Assembly: GCF_030408435.1 (NCBI RefSeq)
Contig: NZ_CP047046.1
Coordinates: 602,572 to 666,571, forward strand
Origin: Corynebacterium auriscanis
Lineage (GTDB): Bacteria > Actinomycetota > Actinomycetes > Mycobacteriales > Mycobacteriaceae
Length of the DNA: 64,000 nt
Direction: 5' to 3'
The notes below the pieces were generated by a model. That model saw nothing but the letters and a program-made list of their open reading frames with translations, did no database searches and was not told the DNA's origin. Below, in pieces: positions 9,705 to 17,384 of this stretch. The number at the start of each line of letters is the position of its first letter. Position 1 is the stretch's first letter. The position numbers and the translations under genes are program-made.

Positions 9705-11321
9705 TTAGTGATCGACTGGCGCTTCCACACCAACGCCGGTGAGGGAGCGGACCTCCATCTCTGCCTGCAGGGCATCCTTATTGTCTGGCTTACCGATGTA
9801 AGTACCAATGATGCCGGCCAGGAAGCCCAGTGGGATGGAAACTAGCGCTGGGTTGGTCAACGGGAAGATAGAGAAGTCCACGTTCGGCAGCATTGCGGTC
9901 TTTGAACCGGACACCGCTGGGGACAACGCGATCAGGATCAGTGCGGACAGTAGACCCACCCACAGGGATGCCACGGCGCCGGTGGTGTTGAACTTCTTCC
10001 AGTACAGAGAGAACAAGATGGTTGGCACGTTGGCGGATGCGGCGATGCAGAAAGCCAAGGAGACCAGGAAGGCCACGTTCTGTCCCATCGCGGCAATGCC
10101 CAGCACGATTGCAGCTACACCGATTGCGACCACGGTAACGCGAGAAACGCGGACCTGCTCTGCCTCTGTTGCTTCACCGTTGCGCAAAACGGAATTATAG
10201 AAATCGTGTGCCACAGACGCCGAAGCGGTAATCGCTAGGCCAGCCACCACGGCCAACACGGTGGCGAAGGCAACCGCGGAAATCAATGCCATGAATAGTG
10301 GCCCGGCCAGCTCCATTGCCAGCAGTGGCGCAGCGGCATTCGCGCCACCTGGGGCGGCTTCAATTCGCTCTGGACCCACCAGGGCAGCAGCACCGAAGCC
10401 CAGGATCAGGGTCAGCAGGTAGAAGCCACCGATGAGGACGATGGCCCACGTCACGGACTTGCGGGCTTCCTTAGCGGTCGGCACCGTGTAGAAACGCATC
10501 AGCACGTGCGGCAGACCGGCCACACCTAGGGCCAGCGAGAGACCTAAGGCGATGAAGTCCAGCTTCTTGACGTCCGATACGCCGTACTTCATTCCTGGCT
10601 CGAGAATCGCGGTGTTGCCTCCGTGCATGCTGACGGCGCGGTCCAGCAACGCGGAGAAGTCGCCCTTGACAATCACCAGAATGATGATGGTCATGATCAC
10701 CACGCCGCTGCACAGTAGAACGGCCTTAATCATTTGCACGATCGTGGTGCCCTTCATGCCACCGATCAACACGTATGCAATCATGACTACGCCCACGACG
10801 GCGACAACGAGGGCCTGGCCCGATTTGCTGTGGATATCCAGCAGTACAGCCACCAAGGAACCCGCGCCAGCCATCTGCGCGATTAGGTAGAACAGGGAAA
10901 CGAACAGTGTGGAAAACGCTGCGGCCACACGCACTGGCTTTTGCTTCAAGCGGAAGCTCAGCACGTCGGCCATGGTGAATTTTCCGGTGTTACGCAATGG
11001 CTCCGCCACCAACAATAGGGCGATAAGCCATGCGACAAAGAATCCGATGGAGTACAGGAATCCGTCGTATCCGTTCAGGGCAATCGCGCCCACGATGCCC
11101 AGGAAGGACGCTGCGGACAGGTAGTCGCCCGCGATGGCCAGACCGTTTTGCGTACCGGAGAAGCTGGCGCCACCGGTGTAGAAATCGGACGCGTTCTTCT
11201 GTGGTGCACGCGCGGCCTTCGTGACAATGGCCATCGTGATAACGATGAATGCCACGAACACTGAAATATTTAGAATGGGATTGCCCGCGCCGGATTCAGC
11301 GGCGAAAAGGTGGGTTGTCAT
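9705..11321 (-). CDS. mctC: Sodium:solute symporter for monocarboxylates (ActP/MctC type)
   Basis: A 538-residue membrane transporter with about 13 membrane segments, of the SSS family branch that takes up acetate, propionate and pyruvate. ASDFYTGGASFSGTQNGLAIAGDYLSA near the N-terminus and GGMKGTTIVQMIKA in the middle are typical of ActP/MctC. An SD TAGGAG precedes the ATG. It follows a small DUF485 membrane gene; that pair is the mctB-mctC arrangement of C. glutamicum. Known regulators there include RamA and RamB. A terminator follows. Confidence 0.92.
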   Translation of the reverse strand: MTTHLFAAESGAGNPILNISVFVAFIVITMAIVTKAARAPQKNASDFYTGGASFSGTQNGLAIAGDYLSAASFLGIVGAIALNGYDGFLYSIGFFVAWLIALLLVAEPLRNTGKFTMADVLSFRLKQKPVRVAAAFSTLFVSLFYLIAQMAGAGSLVAVLLDIHSKSGQALVVAVVGVVMIAYVLIGGMKGTTIVQMIKAVLLCSGVVIMTIIILVIVKGDFSALLDRAVSMHGGNTAILEPGMKYGVSDVKKLDFIALGLSLALGVAGLPHVLMRFYTVPTAKEARKSVTWAIVLIGGFYLLTLILGFGAAALVGPERIEAAPGGANAAAPLLAMELAGPLFMALISAVAFATVLAVVAGLAITASASVAHDFYNSVLRNGEATEAEQVRVSRVTVVAIGVAAIVLGIAAMGQNVAFLVSLAFCIAASANVPTILFSLYWKKFNTTGAVASLWVGLLSALILIALSPAVSGSKTAMLPNVDFSIFPLTNPALVSIPLGFLAGIIGTYIGKPDNKDALQAEMEVRSLTGVGVEAPVDH

Positions 11322-11354
11322 TTCAGGATTACTCCTAGCTGTCAGTCGTGGCGG

Positions 11355-11750
11355 TTAGCGGGTAGTTTTTTGGCTTGACGCCACGTCGCCCGTGTCATTT
11401 GTTCGTTCCAAGGCTTCTCGAATTGCGCGGGAGCGAGGCTCAAGGTGCTTATCCGCGTACTTCACGTAAGCCCACGTGATCGCGAATGTGGTGACGAACT
11501 GCGCGACACCCATGAGGATGGCGATGTTGATGTTGCCTAAGACTCGGATGGACATGAAGCTGGGCGCGTACATCGCGAGGAGGACATAAACAACGAACCA
11601 GGCGATGCCTGCGATGGCGAGTGGGAAGGTGAAACCACGTTGTTTAGTACGTAGTTCCTGGAATTCAGCGCTTTGTTGCGCGGCGATGAACTCTTCTGGG
11701 GAAGGTGTGTGCCGTTTGATGAACGGTACGGACGCTGCGGAGTGGCTCAA
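11355..11750 (-). CDS. mctB: DUF485 small membrane protein, MctC partner
   Basis: About 131 residues with two membrane segments (FPLAIAGIAWFVVYVLLAMYA and NINIAILMGVAQFVTTFAITWAY), the DUF485 layout found next to ActP-type symporters. The frame is open up to a GTG at 11807, but that start lies inside a CRP-like palindrome. I prefer the TTG at 11750, which has GGGAG just upstream, leaving the palindrome in the promoter. About 33 bp separate it from mctC, so they are co-transcribed. Its exact role in uptake is not known. Confidence 0.8.
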   Translation of the reverse strand: MSHSAASVPFIKRHTPSPEEFIAAQQSAEFQELRTKQRGFTFPLAIAGIAWFVVYVLLAMYAPSFMSIRVLGNINIAILMGVAQFVTTFAITWAYVKYADKHLEPRSRAIREALERTNDTGDVASSQKTTR

Positions 11751-11792
11751 CGGTCTCCCAACCTTTCTTAATGAAGTGCTGACCTCATAAAT

Positions 11793-11808
11793 AGTGAAAC
11801 CGATCACA
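11793..11808. promoter_or_regulatory. CRP/GlxR-like site before mctBC
   Basis: AGTGAAACCGATCACA matches the GlxR pattern TGTGA-N6-TCACA at all but the first base. It sits about 45 bp before the preferred mctB start. GlxR control of carbon-uptake genes is well known in corynebacteria; binding here is inference. Confidence 0.45.
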
Positions 11809-12368
11809 GTGTTCTGCGATTGCGCAGTAAGTTACAGTGCAGGCTGAGGGAAGGCGAAAAATCCCTGAAATCCATTAATTGTTTTGGGGGTAAATGGAGA
11901 CGGGTGGGGGCTGCGTGCGGTTGCTGACCTGCCGTTATGCGTGTAGCGCAAGGATAGTTAAGGGGGTGATGACTGTCGGGTATCAGCCGTGGGGAGCTAT
12001 GTGCTGGCGAACGTCGCGAGGCAATGCATGTATGTGTACATATCTAACAATTAGGTTTGGCAGGAGGGGTTATTTCCGTGTGGGGGTGTATTGCGTTGGA
12101 GGTGTGACCATTCGGTGCGGTGGGACGCTCGCTGATGCGCTGCTGTTGGGTGGGATTGATGATGGTGTGACCATTCGGTGCGGCGGGATGCTCTCCCGTA
12201 ACGCCATGAGGGCGGGGGTGTTTGCTGATGTGCTGCTGTTGGATGGGATTGATGATGGTGTGGATATTTGGCGCGGTAGGACGCTCGCCCGTAAAGCTAT
12301 GGGCGGGGGTGCTACGGGGGGAGGGAATAACTTCGCTTGGGAATCGTTGACCAAAGTAGAGGACATAT
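11809..12368. other. Intergenic region with imperfect repeats
   Basis: Apart from the repeat at 12101-12310, I see no gene between the mctB promoter and the monooxygenase promoter. The long frames on both strands here (for example 11894-12388) are repeat-driven, Gly- or Ser/Pro-rich and resemble no family. Confidence 0.5.
12101..12310 (+). repeat. Imperfect tandem repeat, units of 63 and 93 bp
   Basis: Units start at 12101, 12164 and 12257 with GGTGTGACCATTCGG or the diverged GGTGTGGATATTTGG, and end in GGGATTGATGAT. The second unit carries a 30-bp insertion that is partly shared with the third. All spacings are multiples of three. Confidence 0.7.
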
Positions 12369-12384
12369 CACCTATATTGGTGAC
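12347..12384 (+). promoter_or_regulatory. Promoter with a palindrome over its -10 box
   Basis: TTGACC (12347-12352) and TATATT (12373-12378) form a plausible promoter, although the 20-bp spacer is long. The -10 hexamer is exactly the centre of the perfect palindrome TCACC-TATATT-GGTGA (12369-12384). A repressor bound there would block the promoter of the monooxygenase pair. Confidence 0.45.
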
Positions 12385-12423
12385 GTAGCCTAAAAGGAAA
12401 CGGCGAGCCACACCTTGCGCCCG

Positions 12424-12489
12424 TTCCCACGCCAGCCCCAAGAGTTGAAGGGGCCGGGGTGGCGTCGAGAAAAAAGACGCCCGTGGGAA
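12424..12489 (+). ncRNA. Structured 5' leader, predicted three-way junction
   Basis: An outer helix TTCCCACG (12424-12431) with CGTGGGAA (12482-12489) encloses two hairpins: 12432-12439 with 12450-12457 (CCAGCCCC/GGGGCCGG) and 12461-12466 with 12476-12481 (GGCGTC/GACGCC). The structure ends about 24 nt before the SD of the monooxygenase gene. The fold is my reading of complementary segments; it does not look like the FMN riboswitch. Confidence 0.4.
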
Positions 12490-12525
12490 GAGTAAGAGAT
12501 GTGGGCGCAGAAGAAAGGAAACACA

Positions 12526-13665
12526 ATGCAATTCGGAATCTTTACCATCGGCGACGTAACCCAGGATCCTGTTAGCGGCAAGACCCCTACGGAAAACGAA
12601 CGCATTAAGAACACCGTGCGAATGGCGCAAAAAGCCGAGGAAGTGGGCCTAGACGTATTCGCAACGGGGCAGCACCACAACCCGCCCTTCGTTGCGCCCG
12701 CCAACCCGCCCATACTTATGGCGCACCTAGCTGCAATGACAGAGAAGATTCAGTTCTCGACCGCCACCACGCTGATTACCACTACCGATCCAGTTCGGCT
12801 GGCGGAAGATTATGCTTACGCACAGCACCTGACCGATGGTCGTATGGATCTGATGCTAGGGCGCGGTAACACTGGCCCGGTTTACCCATGGTTTGGCCAG
12901 GACATTCGCAAAGGCATTCCACTGTCCATCGAGAACTACCACCTGCTGCGCCGCCTGTGGCGCGAAGAGAACCTGAGCTGGCAAGGTGAGTTCCGTACTC
13001 CATTGCGTAACTTCACGTCGACTCCGCGTCCACTGGACGATACACCGCCGTTTGTGTGGCACGGTTCGATTCGTTCTCCAGAAATCGCAGAACAAGCCGC
13101 GTTTTATGGCGACGGATTCTTCCACAATCACATCTTCTGGAATATTGAGCATACCCAGCAGATGGTGGGGCTTTACCGACAGCGTTTCGAGCACTACGGT
13201 CATGGCGCTGCAGAGGAAGCCATTGTTGGTTTGGGTGGTCAGGTGTTCATCGACGAGACGGAAAAGAAGGCCAAGGACTTCTTCCGCCCTTACTTCGACA
13301 ACGCGCCCGTGTACGGCCACGGTCCGTCTCTAGAGGAATTCGAGTCCATTACCCCGCTTACGGTTGGCACCGTGGATCAAGTTGTGGAACGCTACGCAAG
13401 TTACGCCGATAAGGTCGGTGCGTACCAGCGCCAACTGTTCCTCATCGACCACGCGGGACTGCCTATTGACGTGGTGCTTGACCAGATCGAGATTCTCGGA
13501 ACCGAGGTTGTCCCAGCCCTCCGCAAGGAAATGGAATCTGCTCGTCCAGCCGGAGTGCCAAGCGACCCACCAACCCACGCCAGCCTGGTCGCTGACGGTG
13601 CAGACAGTCCTATCCACCAGGTTTCCCCAGCTAAGCAGGGTGAGGAAAGTAACGAGGAAAGATAG
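12526..13665 (+). CDS. Luciferase-like FMN-dependent monooxygenase, CE1758 family
   Basis: A 379-residue flavin-dependent oxidoreductase of the LLM class with a TIM-barrel fold. It begins MQFGIFTIGDVTQDP and shows GLDVFATGQHHNPPF and RMDLMLGRGNTGP, typical of this class. An SD AAAGGA sits about 8 nt before the ATG at 12526; the in-frame ATG at 12499 lacks one. It is followed at 57 bp by its presumed FMN reductase. Families of this pair are defined in Corynebacterium (CE1758/CE1759), but the substrate is unknown. The C-terminal 40 residues are polar and probably disordered. Confidence 0.88.
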   Translation: MQFGIFTIGDVTQDPVSGKTPTENERIKNTVRMAQKAEEVGLDVFATGQHHNPPFVAPANPPILMAHLAAMTEKIQFSTATTLITTTDPVRLAEDYAYAQHLTDGRMDLMLGRGNTGPVYPWFGQDIRKGIPLSIENYHLLRRLWREENLSWQGEFRTPLRNFTSTPRPLDDTPPFVWHGSIRSPEIAEQAAFYGDGFFHNHIFWNIEHTQQMVGLYRQRFEHYGHGAAEEAIVGLGGQVFIDETEKKAKDFFRPYFDNAPVYGHGPSLEEFESITPLTVGTVDQVVERYASYADKVGAYQRQLFLIDHAGLPIDVVLDQIEILGTEVVPALRKEMESARPAGVPSDPPTHASLVADGADSPIHQVSPAKQGEESNEER

Positions 13666-13722
13666 GGAAGGGTACCGCAGCAGCGTTACCCACTGTCTTC
13701 AAAAAAGAGGTAGTGATCGACA

Positions 13723-14403
13723 ATGAAGAAATTAATTGTGGTGGAAGCTGGGCTTTCGAGCCCGTCGAGCACCAATATGGTGGCCGAGGCAATCTCGGGC
13801 GCGGTTGAATCGCACGTGTCCCGTCGGGGCGAGGGCCTTGAGGTCGAGTTCGTCCACGCCAAGGATTACAGCCATGAACTGGCAACGATGATGACCACCG
13901 GGGTGCTGACCCCGAAGCTCGCAGAGATTCAGCAACGCATTTCGGATGCTGATGCGCTCATCGCGGCTACTCCAGTTTTCTCCGCTAGTTACAGTGGCCT
14001 GTTCAAGATGTTCTTCGACGCGATGGGCACAGATGCACTGAACGGCATGCCCATGATTATTGCGGCTACCGCGGGAACACCGCGGCACTCGTTGGCACTG
14101 GACTTCGCGATGCGACCGTTGTTTACGTACTTGCGGGCGAAAGTCATGACCACTGGTGTGTTTGCAGCGACCGATGACTTGGGTGGCTTGAAGCAGGAAC
14201 CTGGTGCGGACAACGACGGCAGCACGCTTGAATCCCGCATTAACCGCGCGGCCAGCGAACTATCCCGTGAGATCGTGAACTCTGCTTCAGCAGTGGAAGG
14301 ATTCTTGCCGGATGACAACACTCCGCGCCGTGATAGCGGGGCGAAGGTGACGTCAACGGTGACGGATTTCGCCTCGCTACTACGCGGACACGACGGCAGT
14401 TAA
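13723..14403 (+). CDS. LLM-partnered NAD(P)H-dependent FMN reductase, CE1759 family
   Basis: A 226-residue flavodoxin-like FMN reductase that would supply reduced flavin to the upstream monooxygenase. It begins MKKLIVVEAGLSSPSST, with the flavin-phosphate loop, followed by ATPVFSASYSGLFKMFFDAM, which contacts the flavin ring in this superfamily, and AATAGTPRHSLALDFAMRPLFTYLRA. The gap to the monooxygenase is 57 bp with an AAAGAGG SD, so the two form one operon. Confidence 0.88.
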   Translation: MKKLIVVEAGLSSPSSTNMVAEAISGAVESHVSRRGEGLEVEFVHAKDYSHELATMMTTGVLTPKLAEIQQRISDADALIAATPVFSASYSGLFKMFFDAMGTDALNGMPMIIAATAGTPRHSLALDFAMRPLFTYLRAKVMTTGVFAATDDLGGLKQEPGADNDGSTLESRINRAASELSREIVNSASAVEGFLPDDNTPRRDSGAKVTSTVTDFASLLRGHDGS

Positions 14404-14692
14404 TGGCCGCCCTAGCCATTGCAGGTGTTGGCTGAGCAGAATGAAATGACCGTGGTCGAGTGTGATTCGGGCATGTCGTTCTGCTTTTCGCGCGTGGGGA
14501 GGGCGTGAGTGGCCCGAGCTGGGATCACAGGGGGAGAAGTGCTCGGGGCCTGCGCCTGGAATCTGTGCGAAGGACTCGTGCCACCACCCCAGTTGCCATC
14601 ACCCCGCCCGCCACCCAGTCGCCATCACCCCCGGCTTCGCTCCGAGGCGGCTGCCCCTGCTGGGCTGTTTCCGCTGGGCTGCCCCCGCTGGG
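14404..14692. other. Intergenic region, C-rich direct repeat
   Basis: No gene seen between the convergent FMN reductase and folA genes. It contains a 26-bp-spaced direct repeat of AGTYGCCATCACCCC (14591 and 14617) and a run of CCCCGCTGGG-like motifs at 14655-14695. Confidence 0.55.
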
Positions 14693-15421
14693 TTACCTGT
14701 GCGCGTTAGTCCACTCGCAGATGCGGAACTTCAGTTCTCCTTCGCCGTCAACGGTGTGTCCCTTCTGGGATACCCGCCATGGGCTGGCTGATTGCAATGT
14801 GAAATCTGGCTCGTCCACGGCCGGTGCGTGCACTTGGAAACGCGCTGGAGCTGACATATCGATCTCCGTGATGACAACCCGATCGGCAACGGCCATGCAT
14901 TGGGCGTAAATCTGGCCGCCGCCGAGGATCCATACCAGCGCAGGTCGATCGGTGTTGTGCTGCAGCTGGAACTGGGCGGCGGCGGCGATGGCGTGGTCCA
15001 AAGAGGTAAACACATGGCCACCCGGCGCTTCATAGGACTCATTGCGGGTGACTACATAGTTCTCACGCCGGGGGAGGGGGCGGAATCCGTCGTCCAAGGC
15101 TTCCCAGGACGTACGGCCCATAACGACAGGGTAGTTTACCGTGGCTTGCTTGAAATGCTCCAAGTCTTCGGGCAGGTACCATGGCATATCTTTGCCATCG
15201 CCGATGACGCCCGCGGTGGTTTGTGCCCAAATCATCCCGATTTCCACATCTTCGCGCGCGATGTTCAATTGTTGTAGGGCTGCGGTTACCGACTCGGAGG
15301 TGATCTCTGGGTAATCGCCCTGGCTGAATCCGGTTGGGCGGTTGGTCTGGCTGAATCCGGTTGGGCGGTTGGTGCTAACTGTCGTGGTGTCCCTATCCAT
15401 TGCCATTGAGTCCTGCCCCAT
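14693..15421 (-). CDS. folA: Dihydrofolate reductase with N-terminal extension
   Basis: Reduces dihydrofolate to tetrahydrofolate with NADPH, the step that follows thymidylate synthase. The DHFR domain starts near residue 60 (EIGMIWAQTTAGVIGDGKDMPWYLPEDLEHFK) and continues with VVMGRTSWEAL and WILGGGQIYAQCM. The first 60 residues are an unusual extension with two TNRPTGFSQ repeats encoded by a 27-bp DNA duplication. The ATG at 15421 has AAGGA 9 nt upstream; an ATG at 15406 with AGGA 4 nt upstream is the alternative. It lies 60 bp after thyA. Confidence 0.93.
   Translation of the reverse strand: MGQDSMAMDRDTTTVSTNRPTGFSQTNRPTGFSQGDYPEITSESVTAALQQLNIAREDVEIGMIWAQTTAGVIGDGKDMPWYLPEDLEHFKQATVNYPVVMGRTSWEALDDGFRPLPRRENYVVTRNESYEAPGGHVFTSLDHAIAAAAQFQLQHNTDRPALVWILGGGQIYAQCMAVADRVVITEIDMSAPARFQVHAPAVDEPDFTLQSASPWRVSQKGHTVDGEGELKFRICEWTNAHR
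15320..15373 (-). repeat. 27-bp tandem repeat inside the folA 5' end
   Basis: Two identical 27-bp units (15320-15346, 15347-15373) encode a duplicated nine-residue TNRPTGFSQ-type segment in the DHFR extension. Confidence 0.9.
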
Positions 15422-15490
15422 TACGTCACATCCTTACCTATGATCGCGCATCCTTACCCATGACGTCACATTCTTGCCCATTACACCGCG
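15411..15490 (-). repeat. 20-bp tandem repeat at the thyA-folA junction
   Basis: Four units of exactly 20 bp (15411, 15431, 15451 and 15471). On the minus strand the consensus is TGTGACGTMATGGGYAAGGA, so each unit ends with AAGGA and the next supplies an ATG (ATA in one unit) 9 nt on. The outermost unit overlaps the thyA stop codon as TAATG. Confidence 0.9.
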
Positions 15491-16317
15491 ACCTGCGCTT
15501 TGATCGTGGGGTGGGGGTCATACCCAGTAAAGGTGATGTCATCGAAGTCATATGAAAACATATCCGCAGCCTTGCGCAGCTCGAGTTGCGGGTACGGCCG
15601 GGCATCGCGGGAAAGCTGCGTTTGGACTTGCTCGCGGTGATTGTCGTAAATGTGGCAGTCACCACCCGTCCAAATGAACTCACCAACTTCCAGGCCGGCT
15701 TGCTGCGCCAGCATGTGTGTCAACAGGGAATAACTGGCGATGTTAAAAGGCACCCCAAGGAACATATCTGCGCTGCGTTGGTACAGTTGGCACGATAGTC
15801 GACCATCGGCTACGTACAGTTGGAACAACAGGTGGCACGGGGGCAGCGCCATGTTGCTCAGTTCGGAGACATTCCAAGCGCTCACGATATTGCGCCGCGA
15901 ATCGGGGTTAGTGCGTAGTGTATCGAGTGCTTGCGAGATCTGGTCTATATGCCGACCATCCGGAGTGGGCCAGCTGCGCCATTGCACGCCGTAAATGGGG
16001 CCCAGTTCGCCGCTTTCGTCTGCCCATTCATTCCAAATGCGAATGCCGTGATCCTGCAGCCACCGAACATTGGAATCTCCCTTGAGGAACCACAGCAGTT
16101 CACCAACCACGGACTTGATGTGCACATTCTTGGTGGTAATAAGTGGAAAACCAGCACGCAGGTCGAAGCGCAGTTGTTTACCGAACAAGCTGGTGGTACC
16201 GGTCCCCGTCCGGTCGCCTTTGGCGGTGCCAGTTTCAAGAATCTCTCGCAACAGGTCTTCGTAGGGGGTGGGGATCCGCTGGTCTTCTGTTAGCGCTTCT
16301 TGGAGGGTTGACGCCAC
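15481..16317 (-). CDS. thyA: Thymidylate synthase
   Basis: Methylates dUMP to dTMP using methylene-tetrahydrofolate, producing the dihydrofolate that FolA recycles. It contains [29 protein letters not shown], the catalytic C161 in [29 protein letters not shown] and [13 protein letters not shown] at the C-terminus. The frame is open to 16413, but the GTG at 16317 is preceded by GAAGGAG and begins just before the family's normal N-terminus, giving 278 residues. It forms an operon with folA. Confidence 0.95.
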   Translation of the reverse strand: MASTLQEALTEDQRIPTPYEDLLREILETGTAKGDRTGTGTTSLFGKQLRFDLRAGFPLITTKNVHIKSVVGELLWFLKGDSNVRWLQDHGIRIWNEWADESGELGPIYGVQWRSWPTPDGRHIDQISQALDTLRTNPDSRRNIVSAWNVSELSNMALPPCHLLFQLYVADGRLSCQLYQRSADMFLGVPFNIASYSLLTHMLAQQAGLEVGEFIWTGGDCHIYDNHREQVQTQLSRDARPYPQLELRKAADMFSYDFDDITFTGYDPHPTIKAQVAV

Positions 16318-16464
16318 GCTGAATGCACTCCTTCGCTCATGAATGGGGGCGCGAATGAATCTGAGATTACGCCTTGGGGACAATCTCTGCCAAAGCTGCA
16401 TGGCAAGAGTCACGAAGGCTGGCCATCGCTATGACGGACTGCGCCTCAATTGGTGCGCGGGTGA

Positions 16465-16585
16465 TGTGTGACCGGCGTGGGTTGCGTGGTGTGTGACCGG
16501 CTCGGGGTGCGTGGGGCTGAATCGGCTCGGGTTGCGCGGGTGGTGTGTGACCGGCGTGGGTTGCGTGGTGTGTGACCGGCTCGGG
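16465..16585. repeat. Direct repeats between thyA and cysQ
   Basis: A 42-bp sequence at 16465-16506 recurs at 16544-16585. Each copy is built from two TGTGTGACCGGC modules, so the stretch is a degenerate GTGTGTGACCGGCxYGGGTTGCG array. No gene seen between 16414 and 16622. Confidence 0.85.
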
Positions 16586-16622
16586 TAGTGGGGGGGGTGA
16601 AACTACCCGTCCGCGTAACGCT

Positions 16623-17384
16623 TTACTTGAATTCCCCGTGCTGTTCTAGATACCGGGAAGCACTGGCCAGCACTTTTTCACTGGCATCGGGACGGCACAC
16701 CAGCAGATCCGGAAGATATGGATCGTCGCAGTTGTATTTCAACCGCTCCCCACTTAGTCGTGAGGTAAACAGTCCAGCTGCCTGCGCGATTCCAACGGGT
16801 GCTGCGTTATCCCATTCGTATTGCCCGCCGGCGTGCACGTATACGTCATTGTCGCCCAAAATCACCGAGGTGGTCTTCGCGCCACACGAACCCATACGAA
16901 CCAATTCCATGCCCAGGTCCTCGGCGATAAACGTTGCCACTTCCGGGGTGGAATTCTGGCTGATCACCAGCCGGTTGGTGGCTCTGCCACCCACGGCGCG
17001 CACGTCGTCCGTATGGAAAACCTTGCCCAAATCCGGCATGCCAACGGCTGCCTGTTCAATCTTCCCGTTCACGGCGAGGGCGATGTGCACGGCCCAATCT
17101 TGCCGTCCACCAGCGTATTCGCGGGTGCCGTCCAGCGGGTCGATGATCCACACGCGTTCGTTGTCGAGCCGTGTGCGGTCGTCCTCAGCTTCTTCGGACA
17201 GCACCGAATCGTTGGGGCGGTGCAACGCTAGTGCACGGGCGATCCAGTCCTGCGCAATGGCATCACCGGCTTTACCGAGTTCCTTGTCACGCAACAGGCC
17301 TACACCACGTACACCTTTGAGGATTTCGCCAGTGCCCATTGCTAGCCGCAGCGCCAGCGTTGCATCATCAATTTGAGCCGTCAT
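16623..17384 (-). CDS. cysQ: 3'(2'),5'-bisphosphate nucleotidase, CysQ-like
   Basis: A 253-residue phosphatase of the lithium-sensitive inositol-monophosphatase superfamily. CysQ enzymes hydrolyse PAP or PAPS in sulfate assimilation. Metal-binding motifs are SEEAEDD (about 63-69) and WIIDPLDGTREY (79-90), with the CysQ-like GTREYAGG variant. A TAAAGT hexamer 7 nt before the ATG suggests a leaderless transcript. Its start codon overlaps the most upstream possible start of the divergent lhr gene (shared CATG). Confidence 0.88.
   Translation of the reverse strand: MTAQIDDATLALRLAMGTGEILKGVRGVGLLRDKELGKAGDAIAQDWIARALALHRPNDSVLSEEAEDDRTRLDNERVWIIDPLDGTREYAGGRQDWAVHIALAVNGKIEQAAVGMPDLGKVFHTDDVRAVGGRATNRLVISQNSTPEVATFIAEDLGMELVRMGSCGAKTTSVILGDNDVYVHAGGQYEWDNAAPVGIAQAAGLFTSRLSGERLKYNCDDPYLPDLLVCRPDASEKVLASASRYLEQHGEFK

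Noticed and set aside
11894..12388. 164-codon plus-strand frame with Gly-rich repeats
   Set aside because: No SD, biased composition driven by the DNA repeat, and it runs over the likely promoter of the next operon.
12424..12489. FMN riboswitch before the FMN-dependent genes
   Set aside because: The conserved RFN core sequences are missing; only the general three-way shape is shared.
12070..12630. 186-codon minus-strand frame across the repeat and into the monooxygenase gene
   Set aside because: Ser/Pro-rich repeat translation; overlaps a well-supported gene on the other strand and lacks any family feature.
15320..15373. CRISPR array
   Set aside because: Two contiguous identical units without spacers; none of the repeat sites in the window has the repeat-spacer pattern.
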